A stretch of 32,145 nucleotides of DNA from an uncultured Rhizobiaceae group bacterium (GTDB lineage Bacteria > Pseudomonadota > Alphaproteobacteria > Rhizobiales > Rhizobiaceae), in the NCBI GenBank assembly GCA_937944075.1, contig CALDZZ010000025.1:1-32145 (forward strand), given 5' to 3'. A program made the translations under genes and the position numbers. The notes beneath the pieces were generated by a model. It did not search any database, was not told the DNA's origin, and was given only the letters and a program-made list of their open reading frames with translations. Of this stretch, positions 17,294 to 27,271 are shown in pieces (position 1 is the stretch's first letter; each line of letters begins with the position of its first letter).

Positions 17294-19372
17294 ATGCGAG
17301 AAAATTCAATCAGGCTGGGAGCAGACATTGGCGGTACGTTTACAGACGTTGTTCTGGAGGTGGACGGCACCCAATATTCAACCAAGGTTTTAACAACCTA
17401 TTCAGCGCCTGAGGATGCAATTATTGATGGTATGCATCAGGTTTGCAAAAAAGCCTCCATTAGTCCCTCTGACATAGGGCAGATCATCCATGGAACTACG
17501 CTTGCAACCAATGCCCTGATTGAAAGGCGTGGCGCAAAGACGGCCCTCATCACGACCAAGGGCTTTCGCGATGTTATTGAGATGCGTACTGAATCCCGCT
17601 TTGAGCAATATGATCTCAATCTCAATTTGCCAGAACCGCTTTTGCCGCGCCAAAGACGCTATGTGCTCGAAGAGCGTGTGGATGCAAAAGGTGACATTCT
17701 TATTGCTCTCAAGCGGAAAGAGGTTGAAGCGTTGATTGATGACATGGCGCTTGCAAATTATGAGAGCATCGCGGTTGGCATGATGCACTCCTATTTAAAT
17801 GACGCGCATGAAAAAATGGTGCGGGATGTCATTGCGGAAAAACTGCCGAACACCATGGTTTCGCTCTCAAGCGAAGTCTCTCCGCAGATGCGTGAATATG
17901 AGCGCTTCAATACGGTTGTAGCCAATGCCTATATCAAGCCGTTGATGAAATCTTACCTCGGGCGTCTGAAGGGGCGCATGGGTGATGAAGGCGTTGATTG
18001 CAATATTTTCCTCATGCATTCGGGTGGCGGAATCATATCTCTGGAAAATGCAGCCGAGTTTCCGGTTCGTCTGGTTGAGTCCGGGCCTGCCGGTGGGGCT
18101 GTTTTTGCAGCCAATATTGCAGCACGATACGGGTTGGAAAAAGTGCTTTCCTTTGACATGGGTGGCACAACTGCAAAGATTTGCCTGATCAAAAACCAAA
18201 CGCCAAAAACAAGTCGTGTCTTTGAAGTTGCGCGTACTTATCGTTTCAAAAAAGGTTCTGGCATGCCGATTTCCATTCCGGTGATTGACATGGTTGAAAT
18301 CGGTGCAGGTGGCGGTTCTCTTGCCCATGTGGATGCGATGCGTCAAATCAGGGTAGGGCCTGAATCTGCTGGTTCTGAACCAGGGCCAGCGTGTTACGGA
18401 CGAGGCGGAGACAAGCCAGCCGTAACGGATGCGGATCTTGTGCTTGGCAAACTTGATCCGGATAATTTTGCTGGTGGTTCAATCAGGCTTGATGCCTCCG
18501 GGTCTTCTGATGCGCTTGAAGCGGTGCTTGGCAAGACGCTAGATATGGATGCGCAGACTGCAGCGTTTGGCCTTGCTGAAGTGGTGGACGAAAACATGGC
18601 CAATGCCGCGCGGGTGCATGCTGTTGAAAACGGCGAGGACCTGTCAGAATATACAATGATTGCCTTTGGTGGTGCAGCACCACTTCATGCGGCGCGCCTT
18701 TGCGAGAAGCTGGGTGTTGACCGAATGCTTGTGCCAACCGGTGCAGGCGTTGGGTCTGCCATTGGCTTTCTGCGGGCGCCTTTCAGTTTTGAGGCTAACC
18801 GTTCTGTATACATGCGATTATCTGATTTTGATCCTGATCGTATCCGTAGCTTGCTTGCGGATTTGAAAAATGAGGCGACCGGATTTGTTCGCAACTGTGA
18901 TGCGACCGCTGATATTCTTTCAAATTACAAAGTCTATATGCGCTACTCCGGACAAGGATGGGAAATCCCGATTGAACTTACCGAAGAGCAGGCAATGAAT
19001 CCGGATGCGGATACGTTTCTTGAGTTGTTTGAAGCAGACTACACAACACTGTTTGGGCGACCGGTTGCGGGTATGGATGTGGAAATTACAGTTTGGGCCG
19101 TAAATGCAACCACACCGCCTGAATCAGTCGAACGCTTTTGTGATGCAAGTGAGGGGAAACCCGCAGCTGTTTCTTCGACAAGAAACATATTTGATCCGGC
19201 TTTGGGGAAATCGCTTGAAGCTTCGATTGTCTTGAGGAATGAGATGCAAACCGGTCAGACAGTCTGCGGCCCTGCCGCCATAACCGAAGATGAAACAACC
19301 ATTATCCTGCCATCAAGCCGCAGAGCCATTCGTCAGGCGGATGGTTGTATTGATGTCATGAGAAAGAACTGA
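17294..19372 (+). CDS. Hydantoinase/oxoprolinase family protein, A subunit
   Basis: RLGADIGGTFTDVVLE, IIHGTTLATNALIERRGAKTALITTKGFRDV, SFDMGGTTAKICLI, GPESAGSEPGPACYGRGG; start taken as MRENSIRLG. Confidence 0.94.
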   Translation: MRENSIRLGADIGGTFTDVVLEVDGTQYSTKVLTTYSAPEDAIIDGMHQVCKKASISPSDIGQIIHGTTLATNALIERRGAKTALITTKGFRDVIEMRTESRFEQYDLNLNLPEPLLPRQRRYVLEERVDAKGDILIALKRKEVEALIDDMALANYESIAVGMMHSYLNDAHEKMVRDVIAEKLPNTMVSLSSEVSPQMREYERFNTVVANAYIKPLMKSYLGRLKGRMGDEGVDCNIFLMHSGGGIISLENAAEFPVRLVESGPAGGAVFAANIAARYGLEKVLSFDMGGTTAKICLIKNQTPKTSRVFEVARTYRFKKGSGMPISIPVIDMVEIGAGGGSLAHVDAMRQIRVGPESAGSEPGPACYGRGGDKPAVTDADLVLGKLDPDNFAGGSIRLDASGSSDALEAVLGKTLDMDAQTAAFGLAEVVDENMANAARVHAVENGEDLSEYTMIAFGGAAPLHAARLCEKLGVDRMLVPTGAGVGSAIGFLRAPFSFEANRSVYMRLSDFDPDRIRSLLADLKNEATGFVRNCDATADILSNYKVYMRYSGQGWEIPIELTEEQAMNPDADTFLELFEADYTTLFGRPVAGMDVEITVWAVNATTPPESVERFCDASEGKPAAVSSTRNIFDPALGKSLEASIVLRNEMQTGQTVCGPAAITEDETTIILPSSRRAIRQADGCIDVMRKN

Positions 19373-19384
19373 GAGCACAAAGGT

Positions 19385-21094
19385 ATGGCAAGAGAACATT
19401 CAACAGTTTCCTATCAGGTAATGTGGAACCGCATGATTTCCGTGGTTGAAGAGCAGGCGCAAGCACTGGTTCGAACAGCGTTTTCAACTTCCGTGCGTGA
19501 GGCAGGAGATTTGTCTGCGGGCGTTTATGACGTAAAAGGTCAGATGCTGGCGCAAGCAGTAACCGGAACACCGGGACACGTGAATGCCATGGCGGATGCG
19601 GTTGGGCATTTTATTCGTCGAATTGGCTATGACAACATGTTTGAGGGCGATATCTATATCACCAATGACCCGTGGGAGGGTACAGGGCACTTGCATGATA
19701 TTACAATTGTGACGCCGTCTTTCTATAAGGGCAACCATGTTGGCTTTTTTGCCTGTACGGCACACATTGTGGATATTGGTGGACGTGGCTTTGGTGCAGA
19801 TGCGGCTAGTGTTTACGAAGAGGGGCTTTATATCCCGATCATGAAATTTGCCGAGCGTGGCGAAGTTGATAAAACGCTTGTGGCCATAGTGCGCGGTAAT
19901 GTGCGCGAACCTGATCAGTTGATTGGCGACATGTATGCACTTGCGACCTGCAATGAAATCGGTCATCGCCGCTTAATCGACATGATGCAGGAATTTGAAC
20001 TGGATACGCTTGAAGGCATCGCAGGTTTCATTCTGGAAAATTCCAGACGCGCCACGCTTGAACGGATTGCAGCCTTGCCTCGTAAATCAGCAACTGGCGA
20101 AATGACTGTCGACGGATTTTCGCACCCGATCACATTGAAGGTGAAGCTGACGCTTGAAAAGGATCGAATACTTTCTGATTTTGAAGGAACCTCAGGCCTC
20201 GACAAGAAGGGCATTAATTGCCCGCTTGTTTATACCAAGGCCTATGCCTGTTATGCGCTCAAATGTGCCATAGCGCCGGAAATTCCCAATAATGCCGCTT
20301 CGCTTGCACCGTTTGAAATTGCCGCTCCTGAAAATTCGATCGTCAATGCCATTCATCCTGCACCGGTCGCGCTTCGACATATCGTTGGGCATTTTGTGCC
20401 GGATACGGTTTACAATGCACTTGATAAAATCCTGCCCAATCTGGTTCCGGCTGAAGGGGCGGGGTGTTTGTGTAATTTTCAGGTATCGCTTCGACCACGC
20501 ACAGATGAAAAAGCCCCTGAGGATGCGGTTCGCTCGGAAGTCCTGACCTTTAATTCGGGCGGGTCAGGTGCAAGGCCTGAGCATGACGGATTAAATGCAA
20601 CAGCGTTTCCCTCCGGTGTGATGACCATGCCGGTGGAAGCAACCGAACATGCAGGGCCCGTCATTATCTGGCGCAAGGAATTGCGGCCAGATAGTGGTGG
20701 TGCCGGCAAGCAGCGTGGCGGTTTGGGACAATATATGGAAGTGGGCGCACGTGAAGGCCATGAGTTTGATTTTCAGGCCATGTTTGACCGGGTGAAGCAT
20801 CCTGCCAGAGGGCGCCAGGGCGGACTGGATGGCGCCCCAACGACGATTGCCCAAGATGATGGTTCAAGGATGAACGGCAAGGGCAAGCAATTCGTGCCGT
20901 ATGGTCGAAAGGTGATGCTGGCTTTCCCTGGTGGTGCGGGATACGGTGAGCCATCACAACGGGATATGGAACGGGTAAAACAAGATCTGGCTCGTGGGTA
21001 TATTTCTGCTGAAACAGCGCAGCGTGATTATGGAATGAGCGCGAAAGAAGTTCGCGAAATTGAAGAAGCGATAAAGCTTGGAGAAGTGATGTAA
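19385..21094 (+). CDS. Hydantoinase B/oxoprolinase family protein
   Basis: 569 aa; FSTSVREAGDLSAGVYDVKGQMLAQA, TNDPWEGTGHLHDITIVTP, GGSGARPEHDGLNATAFPSG. Confidence 0.94.
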   Translation: MAREHSTVSYQVMWNRMISVVEEQAQALVRTAFSTSVREAGDLSAGVYDVKGQMLAQAVTGTPGHVNAMADAVGHFIRRIGYDNMFEGDIYITNDPWEGTGHLHDITIVTPSFYKGNHVGFFACTAHIVDIGGRGFGADAASVYEEGLYIPIMKFAERGEVDKTLVAIVRGNVREPDQLIGDMYALATCNEIGHRRLIDMMQEFELDTLEGIAGFILENSRRATLERIAALPRKSATGEMTVDGFSHPITLKVKLTLEKDRILSDFEGTSGLDKKGINCPLVYTKAYACYALKCAIAPEIPNNAASLAPFEIAAPENSIVNAIHPAPVALRHIVGHFVPDTVYNALDKILPNLVPAEGAGCLCNFQVSLRPRTDEKAPEDAVRSEVLTFNSGGSGARPEHDGLNATAFPSGVMTMPVEATEHAGPVIIWRKELRPDSGGAGKQRGGLGQYMEVGAREGHEFDFQAMFDRVKHPARGRQGGLDGAPTTIAQDDGSRMNGKGKQFVPYGRKVMLAFPGGAGYGEPSQRDMERVKQDLARGYISAETAQRDYGMSAKEVREIEEAIKLGEVM

Positions 21095-22320
21095 TGGATT
21101 TGAAAACACAGGCACCAAAACAAAAATCCTATGATGTCGTGATTGTTGGTGGAGCGATGTATGGCTCTTCGGTTGCATGGTGGACGGCACAAAATCCTGA
21201 TTTTGATGGTTCCATTCTGGTTGTGGAGCGTGACCCGACTTATGAGTTTACATCAACCTCGCATACAAACTCCTGCATGCGGCAGCAATTCTCGAATGAA
21301 GTGAACGTCAAGATTTCACAGTTTGCAGCCGAGTTTGTGAAGAACTTCAAGGATTTTTTTGGCGGTGATAAACGCGTGCCGAATATTCCCATCCAGTCCT
21401 ACGGGTATATGTATCTGGCGGACAATGAAGAATTTTCAAACACGCTCAAAGAATTGCAGAAAATCCAGCAAAGCCTTGGATCTGGCACGAAGCACATGAC
21501 TGCAGAAGAGATCAAGCGTGACTATCCGTTTTACAATCTGGATGACATCATCTCCGGCAATCACAACCTGATTGATGAAGGCTACTTTGATGGCAATACG
21601 GTGTTTGACTGGTGGAAGCGCTCGGCACGTGAGCATGGGGCGGAATATTGCACCAATGAAGTGATTGCCATGGGGCTGAATGATGCAGGCACCAAAGTTG
21701 AAACTGTAACGCTCAAATCAGGTGAAGTGATCTCGTGTGGCAAAGTGATCAATTGTTCAGGCCCGCGTGCGGTAGTGACTTCGCGGATGGCTGGCATTGA
21801 AGTGCCGGTTGAACCACGCAAGCGTTATACGTTTATTTTCGATGCCGAGCAGCCGCTTGATCGTGATTTGCCATTAACGATTGACCCAACCGGTGTTCAC
21901 ATGCGCACGGACGGACAATATTATCTGGCGGGCTGTCCAATGAGCATTGGTGGTGCGCCGGATGATCCGGTTGATTATGATGATTTTGAGCAGGACCATT
22001 CGCTTTGGGAACAACATGTCTGGCCTATTATCGCTACGCGCATTCCGCAGTTTGAAGCGATCAAGCTGACGAATTCCTGGGCAGGGCATTATGCGTTTAA
22101 CACCTTTGACCAGAATGCTATCATTGGTCCGCATACAAAGGTTGAGAATTTCATTTTCGTGAATGGATTTTCCGGCCACGGTTTCCAGCAGTCACCAGCC
22201 ATGGGGCGTGGGGTTGGTGAACTCATTACCTATGGCGAATATCGCACGATTGATCTTTCAGCCTTTGGCTATGAGCGCATCGAAAAGGGCGAGAAGTTCG
22301 TCGAAAAAGCAGTCATCTAG
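21094..22320 (+). CDS. FAD-dependent oxidoreductase (DAO family)
   Basis: 408 aa; DVVIVGGAMYGSSVAWW dinucleotide-binding motif; C-terminal NFIFVNGFSGHGFQQSPAMGRGVGELI; 1-nt TAATG overlap with preceding gene. Confidence 0.92.
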   Translation: MDLKTQAPKQKSYDVVIVGGAMYGSSVAWWTAQNPDFDGSILVVERDPTYEFTSTSHTNSCMRQQFSNEVNVKISQFAAEFVKNFKDFFGGDKRVPNIPIQSYGYMYLADNEEFSNTLKELQKIQQSLGSGTKHMTAEEIKRDYPFYNLDDIISGNHNLIDEGYFDGNTVFDWWKRSAREHGAEYCTNEVIAMGLNDAGTKVETVTLKSGEVISCGKVINCSGPRAVVTSRMAGIEVPVEPRKRYTFIFDAEQPLDRDLPLTIDPTGVHMRTDGQYYLAGCPMSIGGAPDDPVDYDDFEQDHSLWEQHVWPIIATRIPQFEAIKLTNSWAGHYAFNTFDQNAIIGPHTKVENFIFVNGFSGHGFQQSPAMGRGVGELITYGEYRTIDLSAFGYERIEKGEKFVEKAVI

Positions 22321-22335
22321 GACAGGAATAAAACC

Positions 22336-23178
22336 ATGAAACTTGTACTCACCGGCGCAGCAGGGCGTCTTGGTTCTCAACTTCGCGAACCCTTGGCAAA
22401 AATGGCTACCAGCCTTGTTTCAACAGACATTGCCGATGATATCGGTCAATGCTATGAGGGCGAAACCTATATCAAGGGTGATCTTGCCTCGCTGGATGAC
22501 ATGATGAAAGTGCTGGAAGGCGCGGATATGGTCATACACTTTGGCGCCTTTGTGGATGAAGGCCCGTTTGAGCAACTGCTGGGACCGAATTTTGTGGGTG
22601 CCTACAACATCTGGGAGGCAGCCTACCGCCACAAGCTGAAGCGGGTGGTCTATGCCTCTTCCATTCATGCGGTTGGCATGTACCCGAAGAATGAGTTCAT
22701 CGGTACAGACGTGCCTCACCGTCCGGATACGTTTTACGGGCTGGCCAAATGTTTTGCGGAGGATCTTGGGCGCATGTATTGGGAAAAGCGTGGGCTGGAA
22801 TCAGTTCACATGCGCATTCTTTCCTGTTTATCTTATGAGGGTGTGAACAATGCGCGCGCATTAGGCTCATGGTTGTCGTATGATGATCTGGTTCAGCTGG
22901 TTACCCGCTGCGTTGATACACCCGTGACCGGATTTTCCGTTATATACGGCGTCTCAAATAATGACCGTGCACCAGTGGACAATGCAAAGGCCTCTTTCAT
23001 TGGCTACTGCCCCAAGGATAATGCTGAAACCTATGCAGAAGAAGTGCTGGCCAACGAGCCTCCAATGGACAATCAGGACCCCGGCCACATGTGCCACGGT
23101 GGCCCCTTTGCATCCGTGGAACTGGGTAAAGGCGCTGTTGCCAGTATGAATGTGGTTGACGATACGAAAAAGACCTGA
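22336..23178 (+). CDS. NAD-dependent epimerase/dehydratase-type SDR, uronate-dehydrogenase-like
   Basis: 280 aa; LVLTGAAGRLGSQLRE, VIHFGAF, YASSIHAVGMYP, YGLAKCFAEDLGRMY (YxxxK). Confidence 0.85.
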   Translation: MKLVLTGAAGRLGSQLREPLAKMATSLVSTDIADDIGQCYEGETYIKGDLASLDDMMKVLEGADMVIHFGAFVDEGPFEQLLGPNFVGAYNIWEAAYRHKLKRVVYASSIHAVGMYPKNEFIGTDVPHRPDTFYGLAKCFAEDLGRMYWEKRGLESVHMRILSCLSYEGVNNARALGSWLSYDDLVQLVTRCVDTPVTGFSVIYGVSNNDRAPVDNAKASFIGYCPKDNAETYAEEVLANEPPMDNQDPGHMCHGGPFASVELGKGAVASMNVVDDTKKT

Positions 23179-23208
23179 GGGTTGGTTGTCAGGGTTTTAT
23201 TCAAAAGC

Positions 23209-25773
23209 TTACTTGGCAGTTTTCAATGCTTTCAGGATATCTTCTTTTCCGTAAGGTTTCTGCAAGACATCTATTCCCGCAAGCTCTTTCTTGATTTCTG
23301 AAAGATCACCGTACCCTGAGGCAAATACGAACGGGATTTTCATTTCCAGAAGCTTTTCGGCAACCGGTTCACTTGTTTCGACGCCCAGGTTGAAATCAAG
23401 AAGGGCAAAGTCGATTGCCTCATTTTCAAGAATTGTGAAAGCCTGCGCAACATTGCTTGTCATGTGAACGTTTTGTGAGCCCAGGGCTCTGAAATGATCC
23501 TCTGCATCCAGAGAGATAATCATGTTATCTTCTACGATAAGGACAGTGTCAGGCGTTTGCATACGGGCTTCAGCTTGTTTGATATCGGGGTCAGAGGCAA
23601 CTACGGGCTTGGTGAGCGTATTGGTTATGTAATTTTCAGGAATGACAAATTTTGCCGTGACACCGGATACATTGTAACTGATTTCGGCAGAACCTCGTAA
23701 TTCGTGCGGTATTGATCTTTCTATGATCGTAGTGCCAAAGCCTCTGCGTTTTGGGGCTTTTACCGGTGGGCCACCCACTTCCATCCAGTGAATGACAAGG
23801 CCGCCGTCCTGGTCGCGTTCCAGGGTTATGTCAAGGCGGCCCCTGTTGTCACAAAGTCCGCCGTATTTGACCGAGTTTGTAATCATCTCATGCATAACCA
23901 AAGCCAGAACGGTGAACGCCTCAGGGGCGATAAGAACATCACTTCCCTTGATGATTATGCGCTCGTTATTGTCAGTCATATAGGCTGACGCTTCATTATA
24001 AATGAGCTCACTTAGCGAGGCTGGGTTCCAGTTCTCCTTGGTGATTTGATCATGCGCCAGAGCCAATGCATGGATGCGTCCACCCACAACTTCTGTAAAG
24101 CTTGCAATATCCTTAGAATTGTCCTTGCTCTGGTTGATCAGCCCGCGAATCAGGTTCAGGATATTTCGCACGCGGTGATTAAGCTCAGCGATCAGGAGTT
24201 CTTGTTGCTCTTGTGCCTTGCTGCGTTCCTTTACAGCATTGTCGGTTAGTCGAAGTACAACTTCCAGCAAGGTGACCCGCAAATTGCTTGCGATGCGAAT
24301 TTCTTCTTCGCTCCAGTTTGCGCATGATCCTTTTACAATTTCACGCCAGCTTTCAAAACTTTTGCGCGGTGTTAAGCGGATTCCATTGGGGCCAAGCTTT
24401 GCAGGTTTTTCCGGGTTTCCTGCCCAGTTAACCGATTTAACAATTTCCCGCCTGTACAGAACAAGGTAATCGCGTGGTGAACGTGATATTGGTATGGCGA
24501 GTATGCCTGCTGCAACATCGACGAATTCAGCTGCTGGCGGGTATTTTTCAGACAGGTTTTGAGTTGAATACACACTGCCTTGTGCAGTGGTGTTGAGGAA
24601 CGAAAGCATGCCCTGAAACTGTTCGCTATTGGGGCCATCGCCTTGTAACATATATTGACCATTTGCCCAGATGGATACCCCATCATAAGGGATGGTACTG
24701 GCAAGGGCATTGCTGATGACTTCAAAATTATCGGCAATTGAATTGCCATCAGCAAGTTGAGTCATGATTTGGTCATGTAATATCTGACCCCGCATGGCCA
24801 CTTCTGCCCGCTCTTCGCTTTCCTTTTGATCCAGCACATAGGAAAACATTTGAGCAAACAGTTCGCTCATGCTTCTGATTCCAAAGCCCACATTGCGTGG
24901 CGTAGTATTATGGCATGCAAACAGGCCCCATAGTTTCCCCCTTACAATGATGGAGATCGATAGGGAGGCTTCTACGCCCATATTCTTTAGATATTCAAGA
25001 TGTATGCTGGAAACTGCACGAGTGATACTCAAGCTCAAGTCCAGCGGTTCGTTTTCGGCGCCGAGAACAGGCAAAATGGGAACGCCCTCATCGTTGACAT
25101 CACCGATAATTCTCAAAAGGCTTCGCTTGTAAAGTGCCCTTGCCTGTTTGGGTATATCAGATGCCGGGTAACGCAAATTGAGAAACGATGACATGTTGGG
25201 TTGCCTGGCTTCAGCAATTACCTCACCCGTATCATCAGGCAGAAAACGGTATACCATCACACGGTCGAAATTCAGAATGGCCTTGAGTTGTCGTGCCGCA
25301 AGCTGGCTCAATTGTTCAACGCTTGAAGATTGCTCAATACGCGAGATCATCGGTTTTATGTAATTAAGATAATCACGGTCAGAGGATGAATCCGTTTTTT
25401 CAAACTCTATGATAATTGACCTGCCTGAGCGATGAACTGCAACGTCGAAATTCCGGTCATCATCAAACAGGGCGACCGCAAACAGTCGCTCCATGGAGTC
25501 AGCTGAATTGAGTAATTGAAGTCTTCCTCTTATATCATGCAAGGCCTGGTCACTGATGACGCCTACCAGTGAAGAGCCGACCGCCAGTTTATCGTCCACT
25601 TGCAAAAACGCATGCGCATTTTGTGACAGGTGATTTACAATCCAGTCTGGGGTTACGGATATTAAAACACCAAAGGATTGAATTTTCGAAAGGATGTGAA
25701 TTGGCTCACGATCGCATGATGTCAAGTCGACATGATTATCAGTGGTTGCTTTGGTATTATGCGATTTGGACAA
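23209..25773 (-). CDS. bphP: Bacteriophytochrome: PAS-GAF-PHY sensor, HWE-type histidine kinase, C-terminal receiver
   Basis: SCDREPIHILSKIQSFG (bilin Cys), YPASDIPKQARALYKR, SSIHLEYLKNMGVEASL, LWGLFACHN, PHY tongue WAG and PRKSF, ELNHRVRNILNLI and WMEVGGPPV (HWE kinase), REC VLIVEDN…LLDFNLG. Start taken as TTG at 25773 with AGGA upstream; ORF track start is 25830. Confidence 0.92.
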   Translation of the reverse strand: MSKSHNTKATTDNHVDLTSCDREPIHILSKIQSFGVLISVTPDWIVNHLSQNAHAFLQVDDKLAVGSSLVGVISDQALHDIRGRLQLLNSADSMERLFAVALFDDDRNFDVAVHRSGRSIIIEFEKTDSSSDRDYLNYIKPMISRIEQSSSVEQLSQLAARQLKAILNFDRVMVYRFLPDDTGEVIAEARQPNMSSFLNLRYPASDIPKQARALYKRSLLRIIGDVNDEGVPILPVLGAENEPLDLSLSITRAVSSIHLEYLKNMGVEASLSISIIVRGKLWGLFACHNTTPRNVGFGIRSMSELFAQMFSYVLDQKESEERAEVAMRGQILHDQIMTQLADGNSIADNFEVISNALASTIPYDGVSIWANGQYMLQGDGPNSEQFQGMLSFLNTTAQGSVYSTQNLSEKYPPAAEFVDVAAGILAIPISRSPRDYLVLYRREIVKSVNWAGNPEKPAKLGPNGIRLTPRKSFESWREIVKGSCANWSEEEIRIASNLRVTLLEVVLRLTDNAVKERSKAQEQQELLIAELNHRVRNILNLIRGLINQSKDNSKDIASFTEVVGGRIHALALAHDQITKENWNPASLSELIYNEASAYMTDNNERIIIKGSDVLIAPEAFTVLALVMHEMITNSVKYGGLCDNRGRLDITLERDQDGGLVIHWMEVGGPPVKAPKRRGFGTTIIERSIPHELRGSAEISYNVSGVTAKFVIPENYITNTLTKPVVASDPDIKQAEARMQTPDTVLIVEDNMIISLDAEDHFRALGSQNVHMTSNVAQAFTILENEAIDFALLDFNLGVETSEPVAEKLLEMKIPFVFASGYGDLSEIKKELAGIDVLQKPYGKEDILKALKTAK

Positions 25774-26323
25774 ACGTTTTTTCCTGCTCAACAAGTTTGT
25801 AAGAATCAAAATATAGATCAAATGCAGCAAGAGCGCCTTTAACTAAGACACTATAATCCTCAGGGGTATTTATGCTGTTTTTGATTTCCCTGACCACAAC
25901 TGGCCAGTAAGATCGCATGTCTGCCGACTGCAAGTATGTTCTGGCTGACAGGGTTGCGGGGTCGCTGGATGCGGAAACCCTTTTCAACAAGACTGCTGCG
26001 CCAAAATGCGCGCCGGAAACCACATAGGCGAGGCCAGCAAGATTTGAAAGTTCAGGCAAACAGGAGAGTTTGGCAATAACGGGTTTTTCACCAAGCGCCA
26101 GAATATCTTGATGGATCAGGCCGGATTGCGCGGGCGGGGGTGCAAAGGACGAGCCAACCTCTGCAAAATGCTTTTCTATCGCCGATAATGCAATAAAATG
26201 AGCCTTCAGGAAAATGCCATACTCGTCACGCTTTGAAATATCGAGCCTGCTGAACAAATCATCGACTTGCTGATGCTTGCAAGCCGTGTCTTGTCTAAGT
26301 TGCAGTCTGTAATTTTTTGTCAT
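25757..26323 (-). CDS. bphO: Biliverdin-producing heme oxygenase
   Basis: 188 aa; LRQDTACKHQQVDDLFSRLD (proximal His), LAGLAYVVSGAHFGAAVLLKR; overlaps the start of bphP. Confidence 0.88.
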   Translation of the reverse strand: MTKNYRLQLRQDTACKHQQVDDLFSRLDISKRDEYGIFLKAHFIALSAIEKHFAEVGSSFAPPPAQSGLIHQDILALGEKPVIAKLSCLPELSNLAGLAYVVSGAHFGAAVLLKRVSASSDPATLSARTYLQSADMRSYWPVVVREIKNSINTPEDYSVLVKGALAAFDLYFDSYKLVEQEKTFVQIA

Positions 26324-26455
26324 CTGTTGATTTTATAAGGCTGATTTCAAATATATCAATCTGCACCCGAAATACCCAAGTCTTTCATGAAGATATTCAA
26401 ACGTAAAAAAAATCATCAGGAATGACAATATGTTTCTTGCTTTCAGTTCATCGGG

Positions 26456-27271
26456 TCATACACGCCATCCCAGCAGGTGACGTTCTGCAAGCCCAATAAT
26501 GGCACTCATGATCACACCAAGCAGCGATAGAATCACCACGCCAGCAAATAGACGTTCCAAATCGTAGAGCGATCCAGCTTCCAGTATGTAGGCGCCGATA
26601 CCATATTCTGCACCAAGCATTTCAGCAGCGACAAGCAGGATGATGGCGATTGCCAGGCTGATACGAAGCCCGGATAAAATTCCTGGCATTGCCCCTGGTA
26701 AAACAATTTTATAAACAATAGACCACCATGAGAGTCCGAAACTTTGCCCCATGCGAATAAGGGTTCGGTCCACGTTGTCTACTGCTCCATAAGTCGCCAC
26801 CACGGTTGGTGTGAAAGTTCCAAATGCTATCAGTGCGTATTTCGAACCTTCTCCGATCCCGAACCAGATGACAAAAAGTGGCAATAATGCAATTTTTGGT
26901 ATTGGAAAAATGGCCGCGACCAATGGCACTAATCCAGAGCGAATGTAGGAAAACAAGCCGATTAATACGCCAACACTGATGCCAATCAGTGCACCTATCG
27001 TTGCCCCTACCAGAAGGCGAGACAATGATGGCCCCAGATGCTGGAACAGTAAGCCACTTTCATAAAGCTCATGGAATGTCTCTAATACATCAGTCGGTTT
27101 GGGCAGGGTTAGTGCCGATATCCAGCCGCTTTGTGTCCCCCATTCAGCGATCAGGATAAGGGCTATGAATACTAATACCCCGACCCAACGCTGTGGTTTA
27201 GGTGCAAAGCCACCGCCCCTGAATTTGACGGATTCTCCCGCATTGGTTTCTGGTGTCTCTATTTTAGACAT
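26456..27271 (-). CDS. ABC transporter permease (SsuC/TauC-type)
   Basis: 271 aa; SAEMLGAEYGIGAYILEAG-like segment (AAEMLGAEYGIGAYILEAGSLYDLERLFAGVVILSLLG), multi-pass. Confidence 0.9.
   Translation of the reverse strand: MSKIETPETNAGESVKFRGGGFAPKPQRWVGVLVFIALILIAEWGTQSGWISALTLPKPTDVLETFHELYESGLLFQHLGPSLSRLLVGATIGALIGISVGVLIGLFSYIRSGLVPLVAAIFPIPKIALLPLFVIWFGIGEGSKYALIAFGTFTPTVVATYGAVDNVDRTLIRMGQSFGLSWWSIVYKIVLPGAMPGILSGLRISLAIAIILLVAAEMLGAEYGIGAYILEAGSLYDLERLFAGVVILSLLGVIMSAIIGLAERHLLGWRV

Noticed and set aside
17867-18346. 159-aa and other antisense ORFs within hyuA/hyuB (e.g. 17402-17788, 19484-19966)
   Set aside because: Overlap conserved HyuA/HyuB coding sequence; no independent evidence such as motifs or RBS.
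26401-26420. Possible terminator after the permease gene (weak TCAT/ATGA stem with eight T on minus strand)
   Set aside because: Stem is only 4 bp; T-run is suggestive but not enough to call.
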